From CAYNHF01 sp964397045 (GTDB lineage: Bacteria; Actinomycetota; Acidimicrobiia; Spongiisociales; UBA5794), in NCBI GenBank assembly GCA_964397045.1, contig CAYNHF010000020.1, forward strand, positions 1-60,182: a stretch of 60,182 nucleotides of DNA. Reading direction: 5' to 3'. A program made the position numbers and the translations under genes. Of this stretch, positions 34,369 through 42,735 are shown piece by piece (the stretch's first letter is position 1; each line of letters opens with the position of its first letter). The notes under the pieces were generated by a model. The model searched no databases. It saw only the letters and a program-made list of their open reading frames with translations, and was not told where the DNA came from.

Positions 34369-35326
34369 CGAAGACGACCGAATCGAGCCGGGAACGATTG
34401 ACGGTGAAGCCGAACACGTCTGGCCGGCTGTAGTGGCCGGTGACGTCAAAGTTCTGGCGCTCTTCTCGGACCGCGCCCAGCGAGACCTCGGCACTCACCA
34501 GCCGCTCCTCGCCCGACACCGGCTCCACCAGCCAGGAGCCGTCGGGCGCCGCAATCGCGGATCCTCCGTCGAAGGCGGGCCAGGCATCGGCCGCGTCGAG
34601 CATGTCGTAGAGAACGAAATCCGATGGCACGTCCGTCTTGGACAGCAAGGTGCCTGCCGCCAGAGACCACACTCTCCCCTCGAGAGCAATGAACCGCGTG
34701 ATGTCTTTGGTGTTGCGCACCGCCCCCGGCCATACCGACACATGGAGATTCTCGCCGCCGCCGTAGAGTGCGTACCGAGCGGTCGGCATCCAGTTCTCCC
34801 AACAGTTGAGACCTCCCACGCGCCAGCCGTCACCGACTTCGTGAACCCGTAACCCATGGCCGTCCCCCGATCCCCACACCAGGCGTTCCTCGTGGGTGGG
34901 GCGCAACTTGCGGTGAGCCGAAACCACCCCGATTCGCGGGCTGACCGCCAACAGCGTGGCGTAGACGGTGCCTGCAGCGCTGCGCTTGCCTCGCTCCATC
35001 ACCCCGGCATAGACGAATACGCCGAGATCCCGCACAGCTTCCACAAGCCGAGTCACCACCGGGCCGTCGATCTCCACCGCAGCCTCGAGGTAGGCGGCGT
35101 ATGCGCGTTTCTGGGCGGGATCGTCGAAACGAGCGCCCCCGGTGTTCGCCACCCAGAACGGGTAGCCGGACAAAAACGTCTCGCCGAAGGCGAGCACGTC
35201 GACACGTGCCTCAGCGGCTCGCGCGATCCACTCGATCATCCGGTCTGCCGTGGCGTCCGGGTCCAACCACACCGGACGAGTCTGGGCGGCGGCAACCCGG
35301 AGGGTGCGTTGCTGCGCTGTCGTCAT
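34358..35326 (-). CDS. Nitrilase
   Basis: This 322-residue carbon-nitrogen hydrolase converts nitriles to acids and ammonia. The catalytic triad is visible as Glu49 (AFGETFLSGYP), Lys140 (HRKLRPTHEERLVWG) and Cys175 (GGLNCWENWMP). The blocks HRKLxPTxxERxxWG and NCWENxMP set it in the true nitrilase/cyanide hydratase branch and not among amidases or beta-ureidopropionases. The start at 35326 lies 11 bp after the SLC13 transporter gene. The product may act on a nitrile or related compound brought in by that transporter, but this is inference. Confidence 0.9.
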   Translation of the reverse strand: MTTAQQRTLRVAAAQTRPVWLDPDATADRMIEWIARAAEARVDVLAFGETFLSGYPFWVANTGGARFDDPAQKRAYAAYLEAAVEIDGPVVTRLVEAVRDLGVFVYAGVMERGKRSAAGTVYATLLAVSPRIGVVSAHRKLRPTHEERLVWGSGDGHGLRVHEVGDGWRVGGLNCWENWMPTARYALYGGGENLHVSVWPGAVRNTKDITRFIALEGRVWSLAAGTLLSKTDVPSDFVLYDMLDAADAWPAFDGGSAIAAPDGSWLVEPVSGEERLVSAEVSLGAVREERQNFDVTGHYSRPDVFGFTVNRSRLDSVVFDDE

Positions 35327-35337
35327 CTTCAACCTGC

Positions 35338-37089
35338 TCACAGCCCGTACAGCAACGCAGCCAGCGGAACCGCCACGATGCCCAGGATCAAGGTCAACGG
35401 CACTCCGACGCGCACGAAATCCATGAAGTTGTATCCACCGGGCTTCTGCACCATCAGGTGGGTCTGATAGCCGGCGGGGTTGATGAATGCGTAGGAGCAG
35501 CCCAGCATCAAGATCGCGATGTACGGTTCCCAGGGGACCCCGAGACTCTCGACAAGCCCCATGGTGATCGGGAACATCAGCGCCGCAGCTGCCGCGTTGG
35601 TAACGACATTCGTCAACAGAACTGCACCGAGGTACACCACCACCAGGGCAACGAATGCTCGCCCCCCGGCAAGTGAGCTCAGCCCATCCGCGATCACGTC
35701 GGCAAGACCGGACTCCGTTACTGCCGGCTCCAAGCCCACGGCGCACGCCAGGATCACATATGTCTTCCAGTCGATGCTGTCCCATGCTGAACGAAAGCCG
35801 ATCGCGCCAACGACCAGGAGGGCAGCCACCGCGAGAAGTGCGGCATTGAACAAGCTCATGATCCCGAATGCAGACAACAGCACCATTGCGACCACGACCA
35901 GACCGGCAAGCCAGGCTCGGCCCACTCGCTGGATTCGGTAACCGCGCAGCCGACGGGTGAGAGCGAAGAGATCCTCGCGGCGATCTTCGAGACCTTCTTC
36001 AGTGACCTCGAGAACCAGGTTGTCGCCGGCTGCGATAGTCATCTCATCGAGGGGGCGATCTACCGCCGCCATCGCTCGCGACATGCCGACCAGCTTGGAG
36101 TAAGCATCGTCTTCGAGCAGGCCGTCGATGCCCTCGTCAATCAGCTCCGACCGATTCGAGACGACGGCTTCAACCAGGCGATTGGCGTACTGATCATCCC
36201 GCGTCCCCGGTGGGTTCGAAGCGACGAGGCCGATCGTGCTCCAGAGGGTCGGCAGCGCTTCGATGTCCGCCTCGAACGCCAACTCGTCGCCTGCGACGAA
36301 CTCGAGATCTGGCTCGATGTCGAGCGATTGTCCATCTCGGGTCAGCTGCATCAGCTCCGAACCAACGGGATCGCTGAAACCAGCCTCGGCGACGGTGTCC
36401 CCCGCCAGATGCGAGCCCTCCGGCAGGAAGAACTCGGCCCGATACCTGCGCCGCAGCTCGCCGTCTTCGTCTCCGGCTTCCTTGGTCTTCAGCAGGTATC
36501 CCGCAACGAAGACGAGGAGCAGTATCCCGAGGATGGCGACGGGGAGTCCCACCCGCGTTGGGAAGAAGATCCCGAGTTCTACCCCGAGCGAATCCGCAAC
36601 GAGGCCGGCGATGATCAGGTTGGTCGAGGTACCAATGAGGGTCGACGCGCCGCCGAGAATCGACGAGTCCGAGACGCTCATGTAGATCTTCGAGACAGAC
36701 AATCGGGCCGAGCGACCGATGTCGTGGACGACCGGTACCAGCATGGCGACGATCGGTGTGTTGTTGAGGAACGCACTCCCGAAGGCAGTTGCAGGGAGAA
36801 TGCGCAGGTTCGCGTCGCGCTCATCTCGCGGCTGGCGAACCAGAATCCCGATCACCAGCGAAATCGCCCCCGTCCGATACATCCCGGCCGCCACGACGTA
36901 GAGGACGACAACGGTGAGGACGCCCGTGTTCGAGAATCCAGACACGGCAGCTGTTTCACCGGCGAGTCCGAGTGTCAGGATCGCTGCCAGCGCGCCGGAG
37001 AACACGATCCAGGTGGGCCAGCGATCCCAAATAAGCAGACCGAACAGCACCACCAATACCCCGAGCGTAAGCCACGCGTCAGTCGTCAT
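35338..37089 (-). CDS. SLC13-family permease with TrkA-C domains
   Basis: This 583-residue transporter has two halves of membrane segments (about 5-200 and 400-583). They flank a cytoplasmic insert with two TrkA-C-like (RCK-C) domains around 215-370. The signature SAFLNNTPIVAMLVPVV and ASTLIGTSTNLIIAGL, with the repeat NVVTNAAAAALMFPI, are the Na+/anion-binding SNT-like motifs of the DASS family. Substrates in this family include dicarboxylates, sulfate and other anions. The specificity is unknown. It heads the transporter-nitrilase-DDN operon. Confidence 0.9.
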   Translation of the reverse strand: MTTDAWLTLGVLVVLFGLLIWDRWPTWIVFSGALAAILTLGLAGETAAVSGFSNTGVLTVVVLYVVAAGMYRTGAISLVIGILVRQPRDERDANLRILPATAFGSAFLNNTPIVAMLVPVVHDIGRSARLSVSKIYMSVSDSSILGGASTLIGTSTNLIIAGLVADSLGVELGIFFPTRVGLPVAILGILLLVFVAGYLLKTKEAGDEDGELRRRYRAEFFLPEGSHLAGDTVAEAGFSDPVGSELMQLTRDGQSLDIEPDLEFVAGDELAFEADIEALPTLWSTIGLVASNPPGTRDDQYANRLVEAVVSNRSELIDEGIDGLLEDDAYSKLVGMSRAMAAVDRPLDEMTIAAGDNLVLEVTEEGLEDRREDLFALTRRLRGYRIQRVGRAWLAGLVVVAMVLLSAFGIMSLFNAALLAVAALLVVGAIGFRSAWDSIDWKTYVILACAVGLEPAVTESGLADVIADGLSSLAGGRAFVALVVVYLGAVLLTNVVTNAAAAALMFPITMGLVESLGVPWEPYIAILMLGCSYAFINPAGYQTHLMVQKPGGYNFMDFVRVGVPLTLILGIVAVPLAALLYGL

Positions 37090-37198
37090 GAGAAGCGAGC
37101 GTAGACAGTGGCGCTCGTGCCCGCGGCTGAGCAGCCTCGGCTAACTCGCGAACGGCTCGTGGGACCGGCATACAACCTGAATTGTCATGGCCGTGGGG

Positions 37199-37558
37199 TC
37201 AGCTGGTCTCTTCGCTTGCCTCTTCCGCTGCGTCGTCTGTTGCGTCCGCCACGGAATCTGAGGTTTCTTCGACGGCATCAACTGCAGCGTCTGCCTTGAC
37301 GGCGGTACCACCGTTGCCGGATATTGGAGCAGAGTCGACTGCAGAGCGCCCGCTACGAACGGCCGCGGTGACCTTGTCTTGGATTTGTTCCATCTTCTCC
37401 GGCGGAACACGTCCCTCGAGCTTGCGGCCCAGATATGCCCGCAACTCGTCATCCGACATCTCGGCCATTCTGCGCTTCTGATCAGTCATGGCCATGACGG
37501 CGGCGATCATGCCGGCGATGAAGGCCACGATCAGCAGCCTGAACATCCATCGCTTCAT
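37199..37558 (-). CDS. Small membrane protein with acidic low-complexity tail
   Basis: This 119-residue protein has one membrane segment (about 5-22, FRLLIVAFIAGMIAAVM), then a soluble region DQKRRMAEMSDDELRAYLGRKLEGRVPPEKMEQIQDKV. Its C-terminal third is rich in Ala, Asp, Glu, Ser and Val (DAVEETSDSVADATDD), probably unfolded. No family is recognised. It stands alone, 109 bp from the transporter operon and divergent from a GNAT gene. Confidence 0.65.
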   Translation of the reverse strand: MKRWMFRLLIVAFIAGMIAAVMAMTDQKRRMAEMSDDELRAYLGRKLEGRVPPEKMEQIQDKVTAAVRSGRSAVDSAPISGNGGTAVKADAAVDAVEETSDSVADATDDAAEEASEETS

Positions 37559-37674
37559 TAGTTTCCTCCGGTTCTGGGGCGTTGCAACAAGAGGCTACAC
37601 GCGGTACAGCACCTCCCAGCCGCCCGGTGGAAGACACCGACCGCGCCGTCTGAGGTGCCGCTAGCGTCCGGGAG

Positions 37675-38658
37675 ATGGCTGCTCCTCCGCCCATCGCTCC
37701 GCTCACAGGAGAGCTCAGTTGGCGCCCTGCATCCATCGCTGATGCCGACTCCATTTCGACACTCTACGACCGCTGCTTCGAAGTCGACCGGGGCTACCGC
37801 ATCACTGCCGGTGAGGTGCGGACCGAACTGAAGCTACCGGACGGTGACCCACGCAGCGACACAATGCTGGGAGTGACCGCCGACGGCGAGATCGTCGCCT
37901 TGGCTTGGGTCATCGTGCCTGCCGGCGCCACCACGACCTTCCGCGTGTTCGACTGGAACTGCGTTCGACCGGACTACCGCGGCAAAGGACTCGGCTCCTA
38001 CCTCCTGTCGTGGTGGGAGCAACGTGGCAGGGAGCGCTCGATCGAGTCGCCACTTCCCGGCGTCTACCGGCAACACCCCTACGATTGGCAACACGATCGA
38101 ATCGAGCTGCTGGAAGCGAATGGCTACCGCCCCCAGCGCTACTTCACCGAACTGGCGCGTGACCTGTCCGCTGCAGTACCCGACCCGGTCTTCCCGCGCG
38201 GCGTCCGGGTCGCGCCCTGGGCCTCGGCAGTCTCAGAATCGGCTCGTCGAGTGTCGAACGCGGCGTTCGTAGACCACTGGGGCAGCGAGCCCATGGAATC
38301 GGAGCGCTGGGAAGCCTGGCAAGACGAGTTCTTCGATTTCGATGCATCCGCGGTGGTGTTCGCAGGGGAAGAGCCCGTCGCGCTCATCACTTGCGCTATC
38401 TACGAGCAGGACTTCGAGGACCGCGGGCGGAGCGAGGGGTGGATCGAGCGGCTCGGAACGGTGCGCCAGCATCGCAGTCGCGGGCTGGCCACTGCCCTCA
38501 TCAACCGTGCACTCGGGAGCTTCAGCGATCGAGACATCGAGTACGCGGTGCTAGGGGTCGATGCTGCCAACCCCACGGGCGCTCTGTCGCTGTACGAGCG
38601 ACTTGGGTTCATGGCAGAGAAGGTCGGCGTCGCCTACGTGAAGCCCATCACAAGCTGA
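37675..38658 (+). CDS. Tandem GNAT-family N-acetyltransferase
   Basis: This 327-residue protein has two GNAT folds. The first (about 15-160) has the acetyl-CoA pyrophosphate loop as VRPDYRGKGLGSYLL. The second (about 175-327) has GTVRQHRSRGLATALINRAL and NPTGALSLYERLGF. Both loops have the R/Q-x-x-G-x-G/A form, so both domains may bind acetyl-CoA. Tandem GNAT proteins of this size include mycothiol synthase (MshD) and others. Without typical MshD motifs I leave the substrate open. Confidence 0.88.
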   Translation: MAAPPPIAPLTGELSWRPASIADADSISTLYDRCFEVDRGYRITAGEVRTELKLPDGDPRSDTMLGVTADGEIVALAWVIVPAGATTTFRVFDWNCVRPDYRGKGLGSYLLSWWEQRGRERSIESPLPGVYRQHPYDWQHDRIELLEANGYRPQRYFTELARDLSAAVPDPVFPRGVRVAPWASAVSESARRVSNAAFVDHWGSEPMESERWEAWQDEFFDFDASAVVFAGEEPVALITCAIYEQDFEDRGRSEGWIERLGTVRQHRSRGLATALINRALGSFSDRDIEYAVLGVDAANPTGALSLYERLGFMAEKVGVAYVKPITS

Positions 38659-38665
38659 AGCGGCC

Positions 38666-39712
38666 TCAGGCGCCGCGTAGCGCCGCCCAGGTATTCTTCC
38701 CAACGATGCCGTCGACCTTGAGGCCGGCCGATTTCTGGAAGTCCTTCACCCCGATCTCGGTGTTGCGTCCAAAGATTCCGTCCGGAGTTCCGCTTTCGAA
38801 GCCGCTGTCATTCAGAAGCCCCTGCAGGTAGGCGACTTCGTCGTTGCGATCGCCCCTGCGCAACGTCGGCTTCGGCCGAATCGCGTCCTGCAGCGAAGAC
38901 TTCGTCTTCTTCCCCACCAGTCCATCGGCGACGAGTCCCTGATCCTCCTGGAAGGCGATCACCGCCCGCTGCGTCTTGTTGCCGAAAATCCCGTCCGCAG
39001 AACCCGCCACGTAGCCGAGTTCGTTCAACACCGCTTGCAGCCGCTTGACCGCGTCACCGCGGTCACCCTTGCGGATCGTGGCTGCGCTACCGAACAACGC
39101 ATCACCCGCGTCGATCATGTCCTGCCGGGCTGCCAGCAGCGCCCGATACGCGTTGGTCACCACCCCGCCCGGTGCCAGCAACTCGAAATGAAGATGAGAT
39201 GCGGTGCTTTCGGCGTTCCCGCTGTCGCCCACGAACCCGAGCAACTGGCCGGCCTTCACGCGCCCGCCGGGGGCGATTCCATCGGCGATACCCCAACCAT
39301 CACCATCATCTGTACCTTTGGTGTCGTTGTTGAGGTGGAGGTACCGGCTTTGCCAACCATCATCGTGATCGACGACCACCGAACAACACCGGGCCGGGTT
39401 CAAACCTGGCGAGCGACTCCAGTTCACATACCTGACGGTGCCACTTGCTGCCGCGAGAACGGAGGTTCCCTTCTTGGCGAAGATGTCTGTGCCCTCGTGA
39501 CCCCGACTACAACCGTCGCGGCAATCACCAAACGTGTCCCTGAATTCGGTCGGTCCATCCACGGCAAACTCGAGTTCATAGGTCACCTGATCGCCGTACG
39601 AAATGGCAGCAGCGGCCGGAGCCGGCGTAGCGAGCGTCAGCAACCCGAATATGAGCGCAAGGACGACGATGAGGCCGAGCCGGGCTCGACGGCGGGTCCC
39701 TGGTGCACGCAT
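38666..39712 (-). CDS. Secreted M23 peptidase with two peptidoglycan-binding domains
   Basis: This 348-residue protein has an N-terminal signal peptide (about 10-36, LIVVLALIFGLLTLATPAPAAAA). A LytM-type zinc peptidase domain follows, with HEGTDIFAKKG as the first zinc motif and HLHFEL as the second. Two PG_binding_1 repeats lie at about 215-275 and 285-345 (RKGDRGDAVKRLQAVLNELGY, RRGDRNDEVAYLQGLLNDSGF, each followed by DGIFG). It should cut peptide cross-links in the cell wall. ATG 39712 is chosen because it begins the signal peptide. It converges with the GNAT gene. Confidence 0.92.
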   Translation of the reverse strand: MRAPGTRRRARLGLIVVLALIFGLLTLATPAPAAAAISYGDQVTYELEFAVDGPTEFRDTFGDCRDGCSRGHEGTDIFAKKGTSVLAAASGTVRYVNWSRSPGLNPARCCSVVVDHDDGWQSRYLHLNNDTKGTDDGDGWGIADGIAPGGRVKAGQLLGFVGDSGNAESTASHLHFELLAPGGVVTNAYRALLAARQDMIDAGDALFGSAATIRKGDRGDAVKRLQAVLNELGYVAGSADGIFGNKTQRAVIAFQEDQGLVADGLVGKKTKSSLQDAIRPKPTLRRGDRNDEVAYLQGLLNDSGFESGTPDGIFGRNTEIGVKDFQKSAGLKVDGIVGKNTWAALRGA

Positions 39713-39938
39713 CCACTCCACGCCACTGTTATCGGTGACTAGTGCGCGATCCTGAATGATGTTGTCGCGGTTCAGGGATCCCACGGCGATCTTGTGCTCC
39801 TGGCAGACACAGTTCCGGCACCCTATCTTTGCAGCAATTATTACCCCTGCTGGGACTAGTTAACGGCTCGCTAAGGTCGCATCTGGGCGCCAGGCTTGCC
39901 GCGCCGAATGTTGACGAATCTGACCGGGGAGAGCTCGA

Positions 39939-40859
39939 ATGACCGAACGACAGCGCCCGCTGCGAATAGGCGTCCAACTGCCAGAGGTTGAGCGGGTCGT
40001 GCGCTGGCCCGAGCTACGAGATATGGCGCAAGCGGCAGAGGAGATCGGCTTTGACTCTCTCTGGGTGGGAGATCACCTCCTATACCACTCAGCCGACGAG
40101 ACCACCGGCCCCTGGGAGGCATGGTCAATGCTGGCCGCGCTGGCAGCAAGCACGAACCGAATCGAGATCGGACCGCTCGTCGCGGCAACCAGCTTTCACA
40201 GCCCCGCCATGCTGGCCAAGAAGGCAGCCACCGTGCACGAGGTTTCCGCGGGCCGGCTAATTCTCGGGCTGGGGGCCGGGTGGAACGCGACCGAGTACCG
40301 GGCGTTCGGCTTCCCCTTCGACCATCGGGCGACTCGGTTCGAAGAGGCATTCACCATCATCCGCTCCCTGCTCGACGGTCAAGAGGTCAACTTCGAGGGC
40401 TCCTACTACCGGATCGAGGCCTGCGTCCTAGAGCCGGCGTCTGCGCACGGCGCCCCGCCGCTCATGATCGGCTCCAACGGGCCGCGAGTGCTTCGGATGA
40501 CCCTCCCCTATGTAGATATGTGGAATACGTGGCACGCGTGGTACGGCAATGACTTGCCGGGGCTGCGCCAGATGCTGCAGGGTGTGGACGGCGCATGTGA
40601 AGCCGTCGGTCGTCCCTCAGATGAGGTTGCCAAGACTGCGGCAGTCATGATCGGCCTCGAAGGCGGCACGGGAAGGCACCACGGCAGCCCGGGCAGACCG
40701 ACGTCCGAGGCGATCAGCGAGCCGCCGGAGCAACTCGCAATGCGACTTCGTAGCTACGCCGCCGCCGGCGTCTCCCATGTCCAACTGGTGCTTGACCCGA
40801 TCACACTCGAGTCGATCGCGGAAGTCGGGAACGTGCTCGACATCCTCGACGCCGACTGA
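39939..40859 (+). CDS. LLM-class (luciferase-like) F420-dependent oxidoreductase
   Basis: This 306-residue TIM-barrel protein of the bacterial luciferase-like family starts LRIGVQLPEVERVVRWPELRDMAQAAEEIGFDSLWVGDHL. It contains RLILGLGAGWNATEYRAFGFPFDHRATRFEEA, the classical actinobacterial LLM signature. Such proteins bind reduced F420 or FMN and oxidise or reduce diverse substrates. The GxGAGWN block favours F420. The substrate is unknown. The gene is divergent from the M23 peptidase across about 225 bp and stands alone. Confidence 0.9.
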   Translation: MTERQRPLRIGVQLPEVERVVRWPELRDMAQAAEEIGFDSLWVGDHLLYHSADETTGPWEAWSMLAALAASTNRIEIGPLVAATSFHSPAMLAKKAATVHEVSAGRLILGLGAGWNATEYRAFGFPFDHRATRFEEAFTIIRSLLDGQEVNFEGSYYRIEACVLEPASAHGAPPLMIGSNGPRVLRMTLPYVDMWNTWHAWYGNDLPGLRQMLQGVDGACEAVGRPSDEVAKTAAVMIGLEGGTGRHHGSPGRPTSEAISEPPEQLAMRLRSYAAAGVSHVQLVLDPITLESIAEVGNVLDILDAD

Positions 40860-40987
40860 GTGGCATTCGCAGGGACTCTTCAGCACGACTGCCCGGCCGC
40901 CGCGACGCACCATGCGCACCGAATGACGGGAATGCGACGATCGCTCGAGATTGCTGCAGTTTGCGCCACGTGGTGGGATACACTCCG

Positions 40988-41014
40988 CCGCGGTGGAGGC
41001 TCTCGCCACCACGG
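40988..41014 (+). other. Hairpin between the LLM and VanW genes
   Basis: CCGCGGTGG (40988-40996) and CCACCACGG (41006-41014) pair over 8 of 9 bases with a nine-base loop. No U-run follows. It may be a weak terminator for the LLM gene or part of the VanW leader. Confidence 0.35.
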
Positions 41015-41047
41015 TAGGATCTGCCCCCGATCAGCCAATCCGGAAAC

Positions 41048-42682
41048 ATGCGCCGCATTTGGATCACTGCATTCTCCGCCGTAACGATCATCGCGGTCGT
41101 CACTCTCGGTCTCGCCATCGTCGATGCGCGTCTCGGCCATCAGGACCGGGTTGCCCCCCAGGTCTACGCAGCGGACATTGCCCTGTCCAACCTGGCCGAA
41201 CCCGACGCCGTCGCCGCCATCAACAGCTATGAGCAGGAACTGCTGCATACCGCGGAATTCCTCGTCGACGGACAGCTGGCCACGCTCGAGCCAGACGCGA
41301 TCGGGCTCCGCGTCGACACCGACCCCGTGGTGCAAGCCGCGCTGGAGCAGCGGCCCAGCGAGGGCCTCATCGCCGACATCAACAACTGGCTGGAGGGCTA
41401 CGCAAGGATCGACCTCGACGTGCCGATTCAGGTGGACGCCGCTGCGCTCGACGCGATCTTCGATGCGTGGGACAGTCGATTCGTGGGCCGCCCGGCTCAC
41501 GACGGCGGAATCCTCGTCGAGGACGGAGTCGCCACTCCCGACTATCCACGAAACGGCATGGCGGTCGACCGCGAAGCCGCACGTGCCGTTATCATCGCCG
41601 CCTTGGCTTCGCCGGATCGCGCGATCACCGACATCCCATTGACAGACTTGGCGCCTGCACTCGACGAAGCCGACATCGATGCCGCCGTGCAGGAGGCAAA
41701 TCGCCTGATCGACGTCGAGGTCGTCCTCCGACTGCAGGATGGCTCCAAACCGCTCATCTACAACCGGGCCCAGTTGAGCGCAGCGCTGCAGACGTGGATC
41801 GAGCCGGACGCAGCTACCCGCCTCAAAGTCGCACTCGACCCGGGCGCGCTCCGTGCCAAGGCGCAAGGAACCACCGCCTATGACAGTGCGGCATTCAGCG
41901 CCAGCTTCGCGTTCTCCGAGGAAGACCAGGAGTTGTCGATCGTTCCGGGCAGCCCTGCCACAACCATCGACCTCGAGTACCTGCCCACAGTCGTGATTGC
42001 GGCGGCGCTCGGGGACGGCACAGGGGTGGTCCCGATCCTCGAGGGAGAGAAGCCTGAGTTCACGACTGCCCAGGCCGAGGCGATGGGCCCCCTGACCAAG
42101 TTGTCGGAATTCACGACGCGCCACTCATGTTGCGCCAGCCGCACAGTCAACATCCGCAGGCTGGCAGACGAGATCGACGGAGCCGTCGTGTGGCCCGGAG
42201 CGCTCTTCTCCGTCAACGAGCATGCGGGACCACGCACCGCCGAGGACGGGTACGTCGCTGCCGGAGCCATCATTTCCGGCAAGCTCTACTGCTGCGACAG
42301 CCCGTTCAACATCGGCGGAGGCACGAGTCAATTCGGCACCACCTTCTACAACGCGGTCTTCTTCAGTTGCCTCGAGGACGTGGACCACAAGCCGCACAGC
42401 ATCTACTTCTCGCGCTACCCATTCGGTCGCGAGGCAACCATGGGATATCCCAACCCGGACGTGGTGTTTCGCAACGATTCCGAATCCATTGTCTACATCA
42501 ACACGTCGTACACGGGGACCTCCATCACGGTTGCCTTCTACGGCAACAATGGCGGCCGCGAGTGCTCAGCGCTATCGCGCAGAAGTGGCAACACGGTCAC
42601 CACAACCCGGGTGATCACCTATCCCGACGGCACGTTCAAGCGCGAGCCATTCACCTGGACCTATAGGTCCATTTCGAAGTGA
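41048..42682 (+). CDS. VanW family protein with peptidoglycan-binding-like domains
   Basis: This 544-residue protein has an N-terminal membrane segment (about 5-25) and two PG_binding_4-like domains in the middle (about 60-360). The VanW domain (about 370-540) contains the family signature VVWPGALFSVNEHAGPRT, GYVAAGAIISGKLYC and FNIGGGTSQFGTTFYNAVF. VanW occurs in cell-wall contexts, including some vancomycin resistance clusters, but its biochemical role is not established. No other van gene is nearby, so resistance should not be inferred. It ends at the bidirectional terminator shared with the histidine kinase. Confidence 0.9.
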   Translation: MRRIWITAFSAVTIIAVVTLGLAIVDARLGHQDRVAPQVYAADIALSNLAEPDAVAAINSYEQELLHTAEFLVDGQLATLEPDAIGLRVDTDPVVQAALEQRPSEGLIADINNWLEGYARIDLDVPIQVDAAALDAIFDAWDSRFVGRPAHDGGILVEDGVATPDYPRNGMAVDREAARAVIIAALASPDRAITDIPLTDLAPALDEADIDAAVQEANRLIDVEVVLRLQDGSKPLIYNRAQLSAALQTWIEPDAATRLKVALDPGALRAKAQGTTAYDSAAFSASFAFSEEDQELSIVPGSPATTIDLEYLPTVVIAAALGDGTGVVPILEGEKPEFTTAQAEAMGPLTKLSEFTTRHSCCASRTVNIRRLADEIDGAVVWPGALFSVNEHAGPRTAEDGYVAAGAIISGKLYCCDSPFNIGGGTSQFGTTFYNAVFFSCLEDVDHKPHSIYFSRYPFGREATMGYPNPDVVFRNDSESIVYINTSYTGTSITVAFYGNNGGRECSALSRRSGNTVTTTRVITYPDGTFKREPFTWTYRSISK

Positions 42683-42713
42683 GAGCCAGCGCCCTCGCAC
42701 CTGCCCGACCCGG

Positions 42714-42735
42714 AAGCTGAGCCGCGGCTCAGCTT
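42714..42735. terminator. Bidirectional terminator between VanW and histidine-kinase genes
   Basis: A perfect 10-bp stem AAGCTGAGCC (42714-42723) with GGCTCAGCTT (42726-42735) and only two loop bases lies between convergent genes. A GTTTC tail follows on the plus strand. It overlaps the last codons of the kinase gene on the minus strand. Confidence 0.65.

Noticed and set aside
39713..39938. c-di-AMP riboswitch before the M23 peptidase gene, a common actinobacterial context
   Set aside because: Several small hairpins exist, but none of the diagnostic riboswitch sequence blocks could be recognised.
41048..42682. Vancomycin resistance determinant because of the VanW domain
   Set aside because: VanW is common in cell-wall proteins without resistance, and no vanH, vanA/B or vanX genes are nearby.
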